A stretch of DNA of 64,000 nucleotides. It comes from SIG299 sp045531955 (GTDB lineage: Bacteria > Bacillota > Clostridia > Lachnospirales > Lachnospiraceae). The stretch covers positions 124,001-188,000 of the forward strand of contig JAZSFC010000043.1 in assembly GCA_045531955.1 (NCBI GenBank), in the 5' to 3' direction. The notes beneath the pieces were generated by a model, which made no database searches, was not told the DNA's origin, and saw only the letters and a program-made list of their open reading frames with translations. Shown in pieces: positions 17,242 through 26,166 of the stretch. The position numbers were made by a program, and so were the translations under genes. Numbering within the stretch: position 1 is the first letter of the stretch; each line of letters starts with the position of its first letter.

Positions 17242-17778
17242 TTATTTTACATTCAAAACACTCTTATTCTTTATCAGATAATCCAACATGGAGATTACGG
17301 TAAGTGCAAAGGATACCCAAATAAAGATAGTTTCAAGTACAGGGAAAATAAAAAAATCCAAATGTACAATTAACAGACAGCACATAATCATCTGTGCAAT
17401 AGTTTTGGATTTTCCCCAATAACTGGCTGCAAGTACCAAACCGCCTTCTGCCGCCACTGTGCGGAACCCGCTGATAATGAACTCTCTTGCCACGATAACA
17501 ACTGCCACAATTAAGTTCAAAGTACCTTTCTCAACAAAACAAAGAAGTGCTGTACAAACCAAAAGCTTATCAGCTAACGGGTCCATAAATTTTCCGAAGT
17601 TTGTTACCAAGTTATGCTTTCTTGCCAAATGACCATCCACCGCATCAGAAACACATGCAACAATAAAAATTGCAAGTGCAATCCAATTATGGAAGGGAAT
17701 GGTGTCAACTAAAAAAAACACCAGAAAGAATGGTATCATACACATTCTGAAAATTGTAATTTTATTTGGTAAATTCAT
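17242..17778 (-). CDS. pgsA: CDP-diacylglycerol-glycerol-3-phosphate phosphatidyltransferase
   Basis: 178 residues, an integral membrane enzyme with four or more hydrophobic helices. It makes phosphatidylglycerophosphate, the committed step to phosphatidylglycerol and cardiolipin. The CDP-alcohol phosphotransferase motif is complete: DAVDGHLAR, then FGKFMDPLADK with the two catalytic aspartates. AAGGAGG precedes the ATG; the gene starts 17 bases after rimO. A cardiolipin synthase (cls) lies three genes upstream, so much of the anionic lipid branch is clustered here. Confidence 0.95.
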   Translation of the reverse strand: MNLPNKITIFRMCMIPFFLVFFLVDTIPFHNWIALAIFIVACVSDAVDGHLARKHNLVTNFGKFMDPLADKLLVCTALLCFVEKGTLNLIVAVVIVAREFIISGFRTVAAEGGLVLAASYWGKSKTIAQMIMCCLLIVHLDFFIFPVLETIFIWVSFALTVISMLDYLIKNKSVLNVK

Positions 17779-17794
17779 ATTCTGACCTCCTTAG

Positions 17795-19129
17795 TTAATC
17801 CCAGTCGGAAATTGCTTCGCCAACTAAATCATATTCTTTGGCTTGTGTAATTTTTACATCCACGAATTCACCGGACAGATAAGAATCCTTAGAGTGAACA
17901 AAAACAAAGCCGTCCACATTAGGTGCATCCATATAAGAACGCCCAATGAAAATATCATCCTCCGGAAGCTTTCCTTCTATCATAACCCGGATAGTTCTTC
18001 CGACTTTTTCTTCTCCGCGCTTTTTAGAAATCTGCTGTTGAAGCTTCATCAGCTCTTTCTGACGATGTACTTTTACTTTTTTGGTAATCTGGCCTTTCAT
18101 TTTTGCGGCCGGAGTATTTTCTTCTTTGGAATAAGTAAATACACCAAGGCGTTCAAAGCCGGCTTCTTTCACAAATTCCAAAAGTTCCTGATGTTCCTCT
18201 TCCGTCTCTCCCGGGAATCCTGTAATCAAAGAAGTACGTAAAGCAATATCAGGTATTTCCTGACGAAGCTTTGTGATTAACTCAATCAGTTCTTTGTGTG
18301 TGGTACGTCTGCCCATACGTTTTAAGACTGTATCTGCCGCATGTTGGATTGGCATATCCAGATAATGGCATACTTTCGGCTGACGCTTCATTGTTTCAAT
18401 CAATTCATCTGTAATTTCTTCCGGATAACAATATAGTAGACGAATCCATTCGATTCCTTCAATTTCACAAAGTTTGTCTATAAGCTCCGGAAGCATCTTT
18501 TTACCGTATAAATCCACGCCATACACCGTTGTTTCCTGCGCAATTAACGTTAATTCCTTTACACCGCCTTCCGCAAGGAACCGGGCTTCTTTAATTAAAC
18601 GCTCCATCGGAACGCTGCGGAACTTTCCGCGCAGGGACGGTATAATACAGTAAGTACAAAACTTATCGCATCCTTCCGCTATTTTCAAATAGGAAAAGTA
18701 TCCGCCGGTAGTATTCACACGATTGGTTTCCGGCAACGGAAGCGCCTGCAAATCTTCATAGCACTCCGTCTTTTTACCGTCAAGCACTGTTTCGATTGCT
18801 TCTACAATTTTATCGATGGCTGTGGTACCGACAACAGCATCTACCTCCGGAATCTCATTCAAAATTTCTGTCTGATAACGCTGGGCCAGACAGCCGGAAA
18901 CAAGAAGCACCTGAAGTCTTCCTAATCTTTTATATTCTGCCATTTCAAGAATGGTTTGAATGCTCTCTTCTTTTGCATCATGTATAAAACAACAGGTATT
19001 TACTACAATAATGTCTGCTTCTGCTTCCTCATTAGTTAAAGAGTATCCTTTATCACGCAGAAGCCCCAACATTACTTCACTATCTACCAGATTTTTATCA
19101 CAACCTAAAGATACAAATAATACGTTCAT
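17795..19129 (-). CDS. rimO: Ribosomal protein S12 methylthiotransferase RimO
   Basis: 444 residues. RimO is a radical SAM enzyme that adds a methylthio group to an aspartate of ribosomal protein S12. The N-terminal UPF0004 domain binds a second cluster (Cys10 in SLGCDKNLVDSE, plus VNTCCFIH and VSGCLAQRY). The radical SAM motif is EGCDKFCTYCIIP, followed by RGKFRS. A C-terminal TRAM domain ends near ITQAKEYDLVGE. The LGCDKNLVDSE start distinguishes RimO from the tRNA enzyme MiaB. It lies between folD and pgsA, the usual rimO-pgsA order in Firmicutes. Confidence 0.95.
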   Translation of the reverse strand: MNVLFVSLGCDKNLVDSEVMLGLLRDKGYSLTNEEAEADIIVVNTCCFIHDAKEESIQTILEMAEYKRLGRLQVLLVSGCLAQRYQTEILNEIPEVDAVVGTTAIDKIVEAIETVLDGKKTECYEDLQALPLPETNRVNTTGGYFSYLKIAEGCDKFCTYCIIPSLRGKFRSVPMERLIKEARFLAEGGVKELTLIAQETTVYGVDLYGKKMLPELIDKLCEIEGIEWIRLLYCYPEEITDELIETMKRQPKVCHYLDMPIQHAADTVLKRMGRRTTHKELIELITKLRQEIPDIALRTSLITGFPGETEEEHQELLEFVKEAGFERLGVFTYSKEENTPAAKMKGQITKKVKVHRQKELMKLQQQISKKRGEEKVGRTIRVMIEGKLPEDDIFIGRSYMDAPNVDGFVFVHSKDSYLSGEFVDVKITQAKEYDLVGEAISDWD

Positions 19130-19154
19130 GTAAGAACAACCTTTCTAAACACAA

Positions 19155-20003
19155 TTACTTTAATTTTCTTAAAGCGGCTTCCAGACAGTTCTTCATCAAC
19201 ATTGCGATAGTCATTGGACCAACGCCGCCCGGAACCGGAGTAATAGCACCTGCAACAGGCTCAACTTCAGCATAAGCAACGTCACCGCACAGTTTCTTTC
19301 CTTCTAAGCGATGGATACCTACGTCAATTACGGTTGCACCCGGCTTAACATAATCTGCAGTAATAAACTGAGGCTTACCAATGGCAACGATTAATATATC
19401 TGCTCTCTTTGTAACTTCTTTTAACTCTGCAGTTCTGGAATGACAAATGGTTACCGTAGCATTTTCACGAAGCATCAGGGCTGCCATCGGCTTACCTACA
19501 ATATTACTTCTGCCCACAACCACACATTCCTTACCGGAAATATCAATATCGGAGCGCTTTAATAATTCAATAATGCCGGCCGGAGTACAAGACACAAAGC
19601 CTTCCTTCCCAATCCATAAATGACCTACACTTACCGCATGGAAACCATCTACATCTTTATCCGGAGAAATTGCAGCAATTACCTTATCCTCATCCATATG
19701 CTTCGGAATCGGAAGCTGCACTAAAATTCCATCCACATCAGCTCTCTTATTTAACTCATCAATTAAATCCAATAATTCCTGTTCTGTTGTTTCCTCAGCC
19801 AATTCGTAAGACAGGGAACGGAAGCCGACATATTCACATGCCTTTTTCTTATTGCCTACATAAACGGAAGACGCCGGATCATTTCCCACCTGAATCACTG
19901 CCAGGGTAACTTCTCTTCCTTCTGCTTTCAGTTTTGCGGTTGCTTCCTTTACTTCGTCCTTAATCTGTGCGGAAATTAACTTTCCGTCAATAATCTTTGC
20001 CAT
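19155..20003 (-). CDS. folD: Bifunctional methylenetetrahydrofolate dehydrogenase/cyclohydrolase
   Basis: 282 residues. FolD interconverts 5,10-methylene-, methenyl- and 10-formyl-tetrahydrofolate, supplying one-carbon units; the formyl donor also serves Fmt, encoded elsewhere in this window. Signatures: VGNDPASSVYVGNKKKAC with the catalytic Lys, VDGILVQLPIPKH, SPDKDVDGFH, VVVGRSNIVGKP and the C-terminal PVPGGVGPMTIAML. AGGAGG precedes the ATG. It lies between cls and rimO. Confidence 0.97.
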   Translation of the reverse strand: MAKIIDGKLISAQIKDEVKEATAKLKAEGREVTLAVIQVGNDPASSVYVGNKKKACEYVGFRSLSYELAEETTEQELLDLIDELNKRADVDGILVQLPIPKHMDEDKVIAAISPDKDVDGFHAVSVGHLWIGKEGFVSCTPAGIIELLKRSDIDISGKECVVVGRSNIVGKPMAALMLRENATVTICHSRTAELKEVTKRADILIVAIGKPQFITADYVKPGATVIDVGIHRLEGKKLCGDVAYAEVEPVAGAITPVPGGVGPMTIAMLMKNCLEAALRKLK

Positions 20004-20044
20004 ATATAATCCTCCTCGTTTTTCTTTATTCTACATCTGTAGTT

Positions 20045-21589
20045 TTACATCAGTGGTGCTAAAACACGTAACACTGCCTGCGCTAATCTTTTAAAAATAT
20101 TTTTTTGTGTCATTGCATAGGTTTGCTGCGCGGACACTTCCGTCATTTCCAGTAAATCTTCTTTAACCGCAGCAACCACCGGTGTACGGTAAAAAAATGT
20201 GCCGCACTCAAAATGCAGGTACAAACTTCTGTAGTCCAGGTTAATGGTACCGACAATAGCAAATTTATCATCGCATACAAAAGATTTTGCATGGACAAAT
20301 CCGGGCTCATACTGATATATCTTTACACCGCCCTTAACCAGCTGGGAATAATAGGACTGGGTCAGGATAAAAACATACCGTTTATCCGGTATTCCGGGTG
20401 TAACAATACGGACATCCACTCCCCTTTTAGCGGCCAGTATCAATGCAGTCATCATTTCATTGTCAATGACAAGATATGGGGTAGACATATATATATAATC
20501 CTGTGCACTGTTAATCATATTTAAGAATACCGATTCAGATACATTTTCCCGGTCAAGCGGCGAATCACCGTATGGCTGTACATATCCTGTTGTATCTGCT
20601 GTATGTTCTGTTATTATTTTAGGCATATATCTGCGGATATCTTCTTCCTTATCCGGTCTTACACTGTTCCATGTAACAAGAAACATGGACGTTAAATTCC
20701 AAACCGCATCTCCTTTTAACATAACAGCAGTATCTTTCCAATAACCGAACCGCTCTTTCACATTAATATATTCATCTGCTAAATTCCAACCGCCCATAAA
20801 ACCGACAGTTCCGTCGATAATTGTTATCTTTCGGTGATCCCTATGATTCATTACCAGCGAAAAAAACGGAATGACCGGATTAAATGCCACACTTTTAATG
20901 CCATACTCTTCCAGCTTTTTATAATACTTATACGGAAGAAGGGATACGCATCCCATGTCATCATACATAAAGCGGACTTCCACACCTTCCGAAGCCTTCT
21001 GCTTTAAAATGGTAAGAATACCATCCCACATATGGGCTTCTTCCACTATAAAATACTCCATGAAGATAAAATGTTTTGCTTTACGAAGTTCTTCCAAAAG
21101 CACAGGATAACATTCTTCTCCGCTCTTATAATAAACGGACTCCGTATTACGATAAGCCGGATAATGCGCACAGTCATTGATATATTTCATTTGACCGTAT
21201 GCAGTTTTGTCTTCCTTACGGATATCTTCCAATAAATCATCTTCCGAAACAGAAAAAGCTGATATTTTTGCTGCTGCTTTATCCATCTGGATTCGCATAC
21301 GTTTTGTTGGACGTTTATCTCCGAACAGCAAATACAAAATGCCTCCAAACAGCGGAAACACCAGTATAGGTATAATCCAGGCAAGTTTATAGGCAGGATT
21401 GTCATCCTTACTGATAATATATAATACTACCAGTAAACTAAGCATGGCAAGTACAGCATTTAATACGTTTGAGTATTCGGTTAATTTTGTCAGCATGCTG
21501 ATTCCCCAGCATATCTGTATCAGAATAATTACCCCTACCACAAATACCCGTTTAGATATAAAATTTAAAAACTTATTTATTATTCTCAT
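20045..21589 (-). CDS. cls: Cardiolipin synthase (phospholipase D family)
   Basis: 514 residues. Two N-terminal transmembrane helices (about 10-28 and 40-60) and a third hydrophobic segment with PILVFPLFGGILYLLFG precede two phospholipase D domains. Each has an HKD motif: HRDHRKITIIDG (a His-Arg-Lys variant typical of Cls) and VHAKSFVCDDKFAIVGTINLD. It condenses two phosphatidylglycerols into cardiolipin plus glycerol at the membrane. The ATG at 21589 has GAGG about ten bases upstream. It is divergent from the only plus-strand gene. Confidence 0.93.
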   Translation of the reverse strand: MRIINKFLNFISKRVFVVGVIILIQICWGISMLTKLTEYSNVLNAVLAMLSLLVVLYIISKDDNPAYKLAWIIPILVFPLFGGILYLLFGDKRPTKRMRIQMDKAAAKISAFSVSEDDLLEDIRKEDKTAYGQMKYINDCAHYPAYRNTESVYYKSGEECYPVLLEELRKAKHFIFMEYFIVEEAHMWDGILTILKQKASEGVEVRFMYDDMGCVSLLPYKYYKKLEEYGIKSVAFNPVIPFFSLVMNHRDHRKITIIDGTVGFMGGWNLADEYINVKERFGYWKDTAVMLKGDAVWNLTSMFLVTWNSVRPDKEEDIRRYMPKIITEHTADTTGYVQPYGDSPLDRENVSESVFLNMINSAQDYIYMSTPYLVIDNEMMTALILAAKRGVDVRIVTPGIPDKRYVFILTQSYYSQLVKGGVKIYQYEPGFVHAKSFVCDDKFAIVGTINLDYRSLYLHFECGTFFYRTPVVAAVKEDLLEMTEVSAQQTYAMTQKNIFKRLAQAVLRVLAPLM

Positions 21590-21749
21590 TTTCCCATGAC
21601 CTCTTTAGAACAGGAACAGATTTCATTCCTTTTCCTTGCTCTTTACGTATTTTACCCTACATATCCAAAAAAGTCCAGTAGGGCAATAGTCAATTTTTTA
21701 TAAACTCTGCATATACTGTAACTAAATCAAAGCAATCTGAGGTAATTCC

Positions 21750-22400
21750 ATGGATTACAGCAAAACACACTACTATAAGTTTACTGCACCAAACAACCCA
21801 AAGCAGGCACGCTCCACAATACCTGTATTTGAAGTCGATGATGTTCCTGCCACTCCCGGTGAAGGTCCTGCAGGCTCTGCCACTCCGGATTTAAATGCAA
21901 ATATCGGCTCCGAAAACAACATTCCTGCCGCACCGGGTGAAGGTCCTTTAGGCACACAGACCCCTTCTTTACCTTCCACACCTTCTTTCCCTACACCGGG
22001 TCCGATGTTTCCTCCGGTAGGTGGCGGCACCACGACTACTCCATCCTATCCAAACACAAATACCGGTAATAATGTGTTCTGGAGCTACACCTGGCTCACT
22101 CCGATTTTCGGTAACTCCTCCGTATCTTCTGTTGCTCAGGCACGTTTCTACAACGTAAATGCCATGTTAGAGCCTGTAGATATTTATATTAATGGCCAGC
22201 TGGTAGCTTCTGACCTGGACTACAGTGAATACACCGACTATCTGTACATTATTCCGGGTTACTATAATGTAACCATTTTCCGCAGAACTAATCCTGGTTA
22301 TCCGTTTATTAGTACCAGAGTGAATTTTGTAAGAAATTCCGTTTGTACCATTTCTTTAATCGGAACCGTGGATAGTCCCGGTCTGCAGTTTATCTGCTAA
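21750..22400 (+). CDS. Pro/Gly-rich protein with C-terminal DUF4397-like domain
   Basis: 216 residues and the only plus-strand gene here. There is no signal peptide or membrane segment. Residues about 28-95 are low-complexity and contain two copies of a Pro-Gly-Glu-Gly-Pro unit (PATPGEGPAGSATPDL and PAAPGEGPLGTQTPSL). The C-terminal part (about 130-212) resembles a DUF4397 beta domain: ARFYNVNAMLEPVDIYINGQ, YLYIIPGYYNVTIFR and VCTISLIGT. A GAGG site precedes the ATG. Flanking promoters are not clear; a bidirectional terminator follows. A spore-coat or surface structural role is possible from composition, but function is unknown. The shadow frames on the minus strand here lack ribosome sites. 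Confidence 0.8.
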   Translation: MDYSKTHYYKFTAPNNPKQARSTIPVFEVDDVPATPGEGPAGSATPDLNANIGSENNIPAAPGEGPLGTQTPSLPSTPSFPTPGPMFPPVGGGTTTTPSYPNTNTGNNVFWSYTWLTPIFGNSSVSSVAQARFYNVNAMLEPVDIYINGQLVASDLDYSEYTDYLYIIPGYYNVTIFRRTNPGYPFISTRVNFVRNSVCTISLIGTVDSPGLQFIC

Positions 22401-22470
22401 GTTTTTGCTTTTTTAAGAATATAAAAAAGTCCGTATTTTTTGAAAGCATACACTTAAATTAAATCATAAT

Positions 22471-22529
22471 CAAAAAATAGACCTCCGAAAACCGCTCACC
22501 GCTGACGTTTTCTTTCGGTCTATTTTTTG
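22471..22529. terminator. Bidirectional terminator between convergent genes
   Basis: CAAAAAATAGACC pairs exactly with GGTCTATTTTTTG around a partly paired interior (CGAAAAC with GTTTTCTTTCG). T-runs follow on both strands, so it can end the plus-strand DUF4397-like gene and the minus-strand anti-sigma gene. Confidence 0.75.
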
Positions 22530-22581
22530 ATATATGATTTTAGTTTGTTTAATTTTCAAAGAAATCTTCCTTTGCAAAGAA

Positions 22582-23196
22582 TTACTTTGTAAACTCACAT
22601 TCCCATCCGCCATAAATCAACAGGTCCTGCTCTGCCTTTTTACTTCCGCATAACACATCCAGTTCCAGCTTATAGGTTCCTTCCGCAAGTTCTTCTGCAG
22701 GAATCTGAAACTTCACCTGATTATTTTCAGTAATTACATTATTAGGCACAGCATTTTCCATAACCACTGTTCCTTCTGCATTCAGCACCCGATAATTTTC
22801 TAATTCCAACACTTCAATTTCACGGTACGGAATCATTTCAATCTTCACCATTTCTACGGTTACCATAAGAACGTCTTCTTCTACCGCCGCATAAACCAAA
22901 AGTTCGTCTGTGGCATTATGATAGGTTTGTCCTGTTATTGCACCGTCAAATCGCTTAGTGTCTCTGAAAAATCCTTTTTCCGTTGTTGCCATTACCGTAA
23001 TTCCTGTCAAGCAAAAACAAGCTGCAAGCGTTGCTGCAATTATCGCTGGTTTCTTAAAACTTTTTATCACATTTTTCTTCATGTTTTCTTTCTCCTTATT
23101 TTTCTCAAGTTTTGTTAAACAATTTTTTAGAATACGTTTCCTCATTTCTTCCGACATGTTAATATGTAGTACTTGATTTACCATTCGTTTTTCCAT
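22582..23196 (-). CDS. Probable membrane anti-sigma factor (DUF4179-like)
   Basis: 204 residues. The N-terminal 50 residues are charged and cytoplasmic, one transmembrane helix spans about residues 52-70 (AIIAATLAACFCLTGITVMA) and the remaining 130 residues form an extracytoplasmic beta-rich domain. This layout and the one-base overlap with the upstream ECF sigma gene (TAATG) point to a cognate anti-sigma factor, similar in style to DUF4179-type proteins. It has no clear zinc-binding HxxxCxxC motif. The signal it senses is unknown. An AAGGAG site precedes the ATG. Confidence 0.7.
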   Translation of the reverse strand: MEKRMVNQVLHINMSEEMRKRILKNCLTKLEKNKEKENMKKNVIKSFKKPAIIAATLAACFCLTGITVMATTEKGFFRDTKRFDGAITGQTYHNATDELLVYAAVEEDVLMVTVEMVKIEMIPYREIEVLELENYRVLNAEGTVVMENAVPNNVITENNQVKFQIPAEELAEGTYKLELDVLCGSKKAEQDLLIYGGWECEFTK

Positions 23197-23696
23197 TACA
23201 TATACTCCTTCCGATAGGCATCCTTCAGTAGCTGACGCCCCTTTTTCAACCGCATTTTCACCGCAGAAGACGTCCTGCCTATCATACCTGCAATATCTTC
23301 CATCCGATATTCTTCCACATAGTACAGATATAGCACAGACTTATATTTTTCCGGCAGAACCATCAAAGCTTCCATAATGCCGCTGTCTGATGCTTCATTC
23401 CCGACCTCAACCCGGTATTCCGGCAGACTTTCTATCGCAACCACCGGATGTCTCATACGAAACCGAAGTATATCTTTGCACCGGTTGGCTGCCACAGTAA
23501 GCAGCCAAGCTTTTTCATGGTCCTTATTTTTGAATTCCGGTGCTTTCTTCCAATATTTTAATAAAGTTTCCTGTACAACGTCCTCTGCATCTTCTGCAGT
23601 TCCAAGCATAAGTAAGGAATATCGAAACAACATATTACCGTAAGTATCCAATATGTTTTCTAATACATCCGCCGGCCGTACAGATGAATTTTTCAT
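23196..23696 (-). CDS. ECF-type RNA polymerase sigma factor
   Basis: 166 residues. Region 2 is visible as YGNMLFRYSLLMLGTAEDAEDVVQETLLKYW and its RNA-polymerase-binding part; region 4 as LPEKYKSVLYLYYVEEYRM with the helix-turn-helix DIAGMIGRTSSAVKMRLKKG. Lacking regions 1 and 3, it fits the extracytoplasmic-function group. GGAGG precedes the ATG. It begins 48 bases after sigG and overlaps the anti-sigma gene by one base, so the pair forms a unit. I could not identify an autoregulatory promoter in the short gap, so read-through from sigG is possible. Confidence 0.92.
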   Translation of the reverse strand: MKNSSVRPADVLENILDTYGNMLFRYSLLMLGTAEDAEDVVQETLLKYWKKAPEFKNKDHEKAWLLTVAANRCKDILRFRMRHPVVAIESLPEYRVEVGNEASDSGIMEALMVLPEKYKSVLYLYYVEEYRMEDIAGMIGRTSSAVKMRLKKGRQLLKDAYRKEYM

Positions 23697-23743
23697 TGTT
23701 TCATCCTCCTTTCACTTAGTACACGTTTTAAATCTTCCTTTGG

Positions 23744-24523
23744 TCAAATTTTTAAAAATCCTTTCATATTTTTTAATGCATTTTTTTCTAACCTGGATAC
23801 CTGTGCCTGGGAAATATGGATTTCGTCAGCAACCTCCATCTGGGTTTTTCCTTCAAAAAAACGTAATTCTATTATGTTTTTTTCTCTTGGTGACAACTTG
23901 CCCATTGCCTCCTTGATTGAAATATCTTCAATCCAGTTTTCTTCCCTGTTCTTTTTATCACTGACCTGGTCCATCAAAAACAACGCATCTCCCGAGTCTG
24001 AATATACCGGCTCATATAACGACATTGGCGCCTGTATTGCATCCAGTGCATTCAGAATATCTTCCCTCGGAATTCCTGATTCTTTTGAAATTTCATCTAT
24101 GGTAGGCTCACGGTCCATGCTCTTTTGTAACAAGTCTCTTGCATAAATTGCTTTATACGCAATATCACGAAGAGAGCGGCTCACCCTGATGGAATTATTA
24201 TCCCTTAGATATCGTCTGATTTCTCCAATAATCATCGGAACCGCATACGTAGAAAATTTCACTCCCTGGGTAATATCAAAATTATCAATTGCTTTCATTA
24301 GTCCGATACAGCCAATTTGAAACAAATCATCCACATTTTCATTACTGGAAGAAAAACGTTGAATAATACTTAACACCAGTCTTAAATTTCCTTTTATATA
24401 AATGTCTCTTGCTGCTGTATCCCCTTCTTTAATCCTACGTATCAATTCTTCTTTTTCTTCGCCTTTCAGCAGCGGAAGCTTTGATGTATTTACACCGCAT
24501 ATTTCAACTCTGTATCCAGCCAT
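23744..24523 (-). CDS. sigG: Sporulation sigma factor SigG
   Basis: About 259 residues. Sigma-G directs late forespore transcription. The start MAGYRVEICGVNTSKLPLL is diagnostic of sigma-G, with region 2 DLFQIGCIGLMKAIDNFD, the core-binding YAVPMIIGEIRRYLRD, and region 4 LSPREKNIIELRFFEGKTQ with the HTH ISQAQVSRLEKNAL. The frame extends upstream to 24565, but GGGAGG six bases before the ATG at 24523 marks the true start. It follows sigE with a sigma-F/G-like promoter in the gap, as in other endospore formers. Confidence 0.95.
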   Translation of the reverse strand: MAGYRVEICGVNTSKLPLLKGEEKEELIRRIKEGDTAARDIYIKGNLRLVLSIIQRFSSSNENVDDLFQIGCIGLMKAIDNFDITQGVKFSTYAVPMIIGEIRRYLRDNNSIRVSRSLRDIAYKAIYARDLLQKSMDREPTIDEISKESGIPREDILNALDAIQAPMSLYEPVYSDSGDALFLMDQVSDKKNREENWIEDISIKEAMGKLSPREKNIIELRFFEGKTQMEVADEIHISQAQVSRLEKNALKNMKGFLKI

Positions 24524-24554
24524 GGCAATCCTCCCTGAATTTCTATACAGTAAA

Positions 24555-24582
24555 TCATTTGCCAAACCGCTGGAAATTATAC
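24555..24582 (-). promoter_or_regulatory. Sigma-F/sigma-G-like promoter before sigG
   Basis: On the minus strand GTATA (24578-24582) is 14 bases from GGCAAATGA (24555-24563), close to the forespore consensus GYATA-N15-GGNRARNTN. It lies 32 bases before the sigG ATG. Spacing is one short and one position mismatches. Confidence 0.4.
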
Positions 24583-24593
24583 ATACAAAAATC

Positions 24594-25334
24594 TTAGCTC
24601 AATTTTACTATTTCATTTCGCAACCGCCTCATTATTTTCTTTTCCAGCCTTGAAATATACGACTGGGAAATCCCAAGTAAATCTGCAACCTCCTTTTGTG
24701 TTTTTTCTTTACCATCCCTGCTGTTTAAACCAAATCTCAAATCAATAATCACTTTTTCGCGTTCATTTAAATGTTTCATTGCCTGTCGCAACATCTGACG
24801 ATTTGCTTCTTCTTCCATGTTTTTATATACACAATCTTCTTCCGTACCCAAAATATCCGATAACAGAAGTTCATTACCATCCCAATCTACATTTAGTGGC
24901 TCATCAATGGACACTTCCAGTTTTATTTTATTATTTTTACGTAAATACATTAGTATTTCATTTTCAATGCATCTGGAGGCATACGTTGCTAATTTAATAT
25001 TTTTTCCGGTATTAAATGTATTAATTGCTTTAATTAGCCCAATCGTCCCGATAGAAATTAAATCTTCCACACTAATTCCTGTATTATCAAATTTCTTAGC
25101 TATGTATACTACCAGACGCAAATTTCGTTCTACTAATGTAGACTTTGCCATTTCTCTATGTTCAGTTTCCAAAAGCTCTAGCATTCTGTTTTCTTCCGAT
25201 GTTTCCAATGGAGGAGGAAGTACTTCTACCCCTCCGATATAATGAATTTCACCCTTTTTTCCAAATAATAATTCCCTGATACCGGTTACCATTCGAAACA
25301 TCATTTTACCCTGTACGGAAATTTTAATTAACAT
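24594..25334 (-). CDS. sigE: Sporulation sigma factor SigE (pro-sigma-E)
   Basis: About 246 residues. Sigma-E drives early mother-cell gene expression. The N-terminal part (MLIKISVQGKMMFRMVTGIRELLF) corresponds to the membrane-associating pro-sequence removed by SpoIIGA. Region 2 is DLISIGTIGLIKAINTFN with YASRCIENEILMYLR; region 4 is LNEREKVIIDLRFGL with the HTH LLGISQSYISRLEKKI. The frame opens at 25367, overlapping spoIIGA; I prefer the ATG at 25334, ten bases beyond the spoIIGA stop, with GGGTG about eight bases upstream. The order spoIIGA-sigE-sigG is canonical. Confidence 0.95.
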   Translation of the reverse strand: MLIKISVQGKMMFRMVTGIRELLFGKKGEIHYIGGVEVLPPPLETSEENRMLELLETEHREMAKSTLVERNLRLVVYIAKKFDNTGISVEDLISIGTIGLIKAINTFNTGKNIKLATYASRCIENEILMYLRKNNKIKLEVSIDEPLNVDWDGNELLLSDILGTEEDCVYKNMEEEANRQMLRQAMKHLNEREKVIIDLRFGLNSRDGKEKTQKEVADLLGISQSYISRLEKKIMRRLRNEIVKLS

Positions 25335-25344
25335 TTTCTTCACC

Positions 25345-26148
25345 CTAACCTTCCTGTAATAATCCACAATGAAAAATCACCTGATATTCCTTCCCTTTAT
25401 ATAGATTCTCTTTTGTGGCAGCACAAATCACCTCCCTGAATTTCATCTTCTTATTTTGCCACTTAATACTTACATAATCTAACATAATCCCTTCCAGTAT
25501 CCCATTTTCCTTTCCTACACTGTGAAACGGAATAAAATGCAGTTTCTCAGGATGACTCTCCCTGCAATAAGCAATTATTTCTTTTATCATTTTTTCATTT
25601 ATTAAGATAACCGGCTTATGATAAAAAGGATCATATAGTTTATTTCCCGTATCCATAAGTGCTGTTGCTAATATAGTTCTATCTTCAAATTCCAGCACCG
25701 TTTTTACTTTCATATGTTCCTCTTTCCATCTGAGTCTGCTTTGTTTTTCCAACAAAATGCAAAAAATCACTGCTATAAGAGAGACCATTATCCCGGCAAT
25801 AGAATCCGTTTTTACTCCCCAAAACAAAACCAGGTAAAAACTAATACCCGCCAATACTGTTATTGATATCATAGACAAAAACATATGCCATACTAAATTT
25901 TTGCTTCCAAATGCAAGAAGATTCATAAAAACAAGTGCCCCTGCCTGAAGAAAAAATATGCCGGCTGTATTCTCCTGTTGTATGTACCAAAATAATCCCA
26001 GACACGTCACTAAAGCGCCGGCAGCTGCCGCTGTCAGACATTGCAAGGTACGGTATGTCCTTGTAATTTGACGTACTATAAATAGCACAAGTACATTCAT
26101 CCAAAAATTCCATAAAAAAAACAGATCAATATAAAGAATCCGGTCCAC
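25345..26148 (-). CDS. spoIIGA: Sigma-E processing peptidase SpoIIGA
   Basis: 267 residues. SpoIIGA is a membrane aspartic protease that cleaves pro-sigma-E at the sporulation septum after a forespore signal. The N-terminal half has five hydrophobic segments (for example ILYIDLFFLWNFWMNVLVLF). The C-terminal half holds the protease motif LMDTGNKLYDP (catalytic Asp in DTGN; DSGN in B. subtilis) and HFIPFHSVGKENGIL. The start is a GTG with AGGAGG seven bases upstream. The upstream promoter looks Spo0A-controlled. Confidence 0.93.
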   Translation of the reverse strand: MDRILYIDLFFLWNFWMNVLVLFIVRQITRTYRTLQCLTAAAAGALVTCLGLFWYIQQENTAGIFFLQAGALVFMNLLAFGSKNLVWHMFLSMISITVLAGISFYLVLFWGVKTDSIAGIMVSLIAVIFCILLEKQSRLRWKEEHMKVKTVLEFEDRTILATALMDTGNKLYDPFYHKPVILINEKMIKEIIAYCRESHPEKLHFIPFHSVGKENGILEGIMLDYVSIKWQNKKMKFREVICAATKENLYKGKEYQVIFHCGLLQEG

Positions 26149-26166
26149 AACTCACCTCCTGTATTC

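Noticed and set aside
21655..21683. CCCTAC-N17-GTAGGG inverted repeat upstream of the plus-strand gene
   Set aside because: Only six bases per arm with a long spacer; it could be an operator but may be chance, so it is not listed as a feature.
21689..21717. Possible promoter (TATACT) before the plus-strand gene
   Set aside because: The TATACT has no acceptable -35 at 16-18 bases, and sporulation sigma consensus sequences did not fit.
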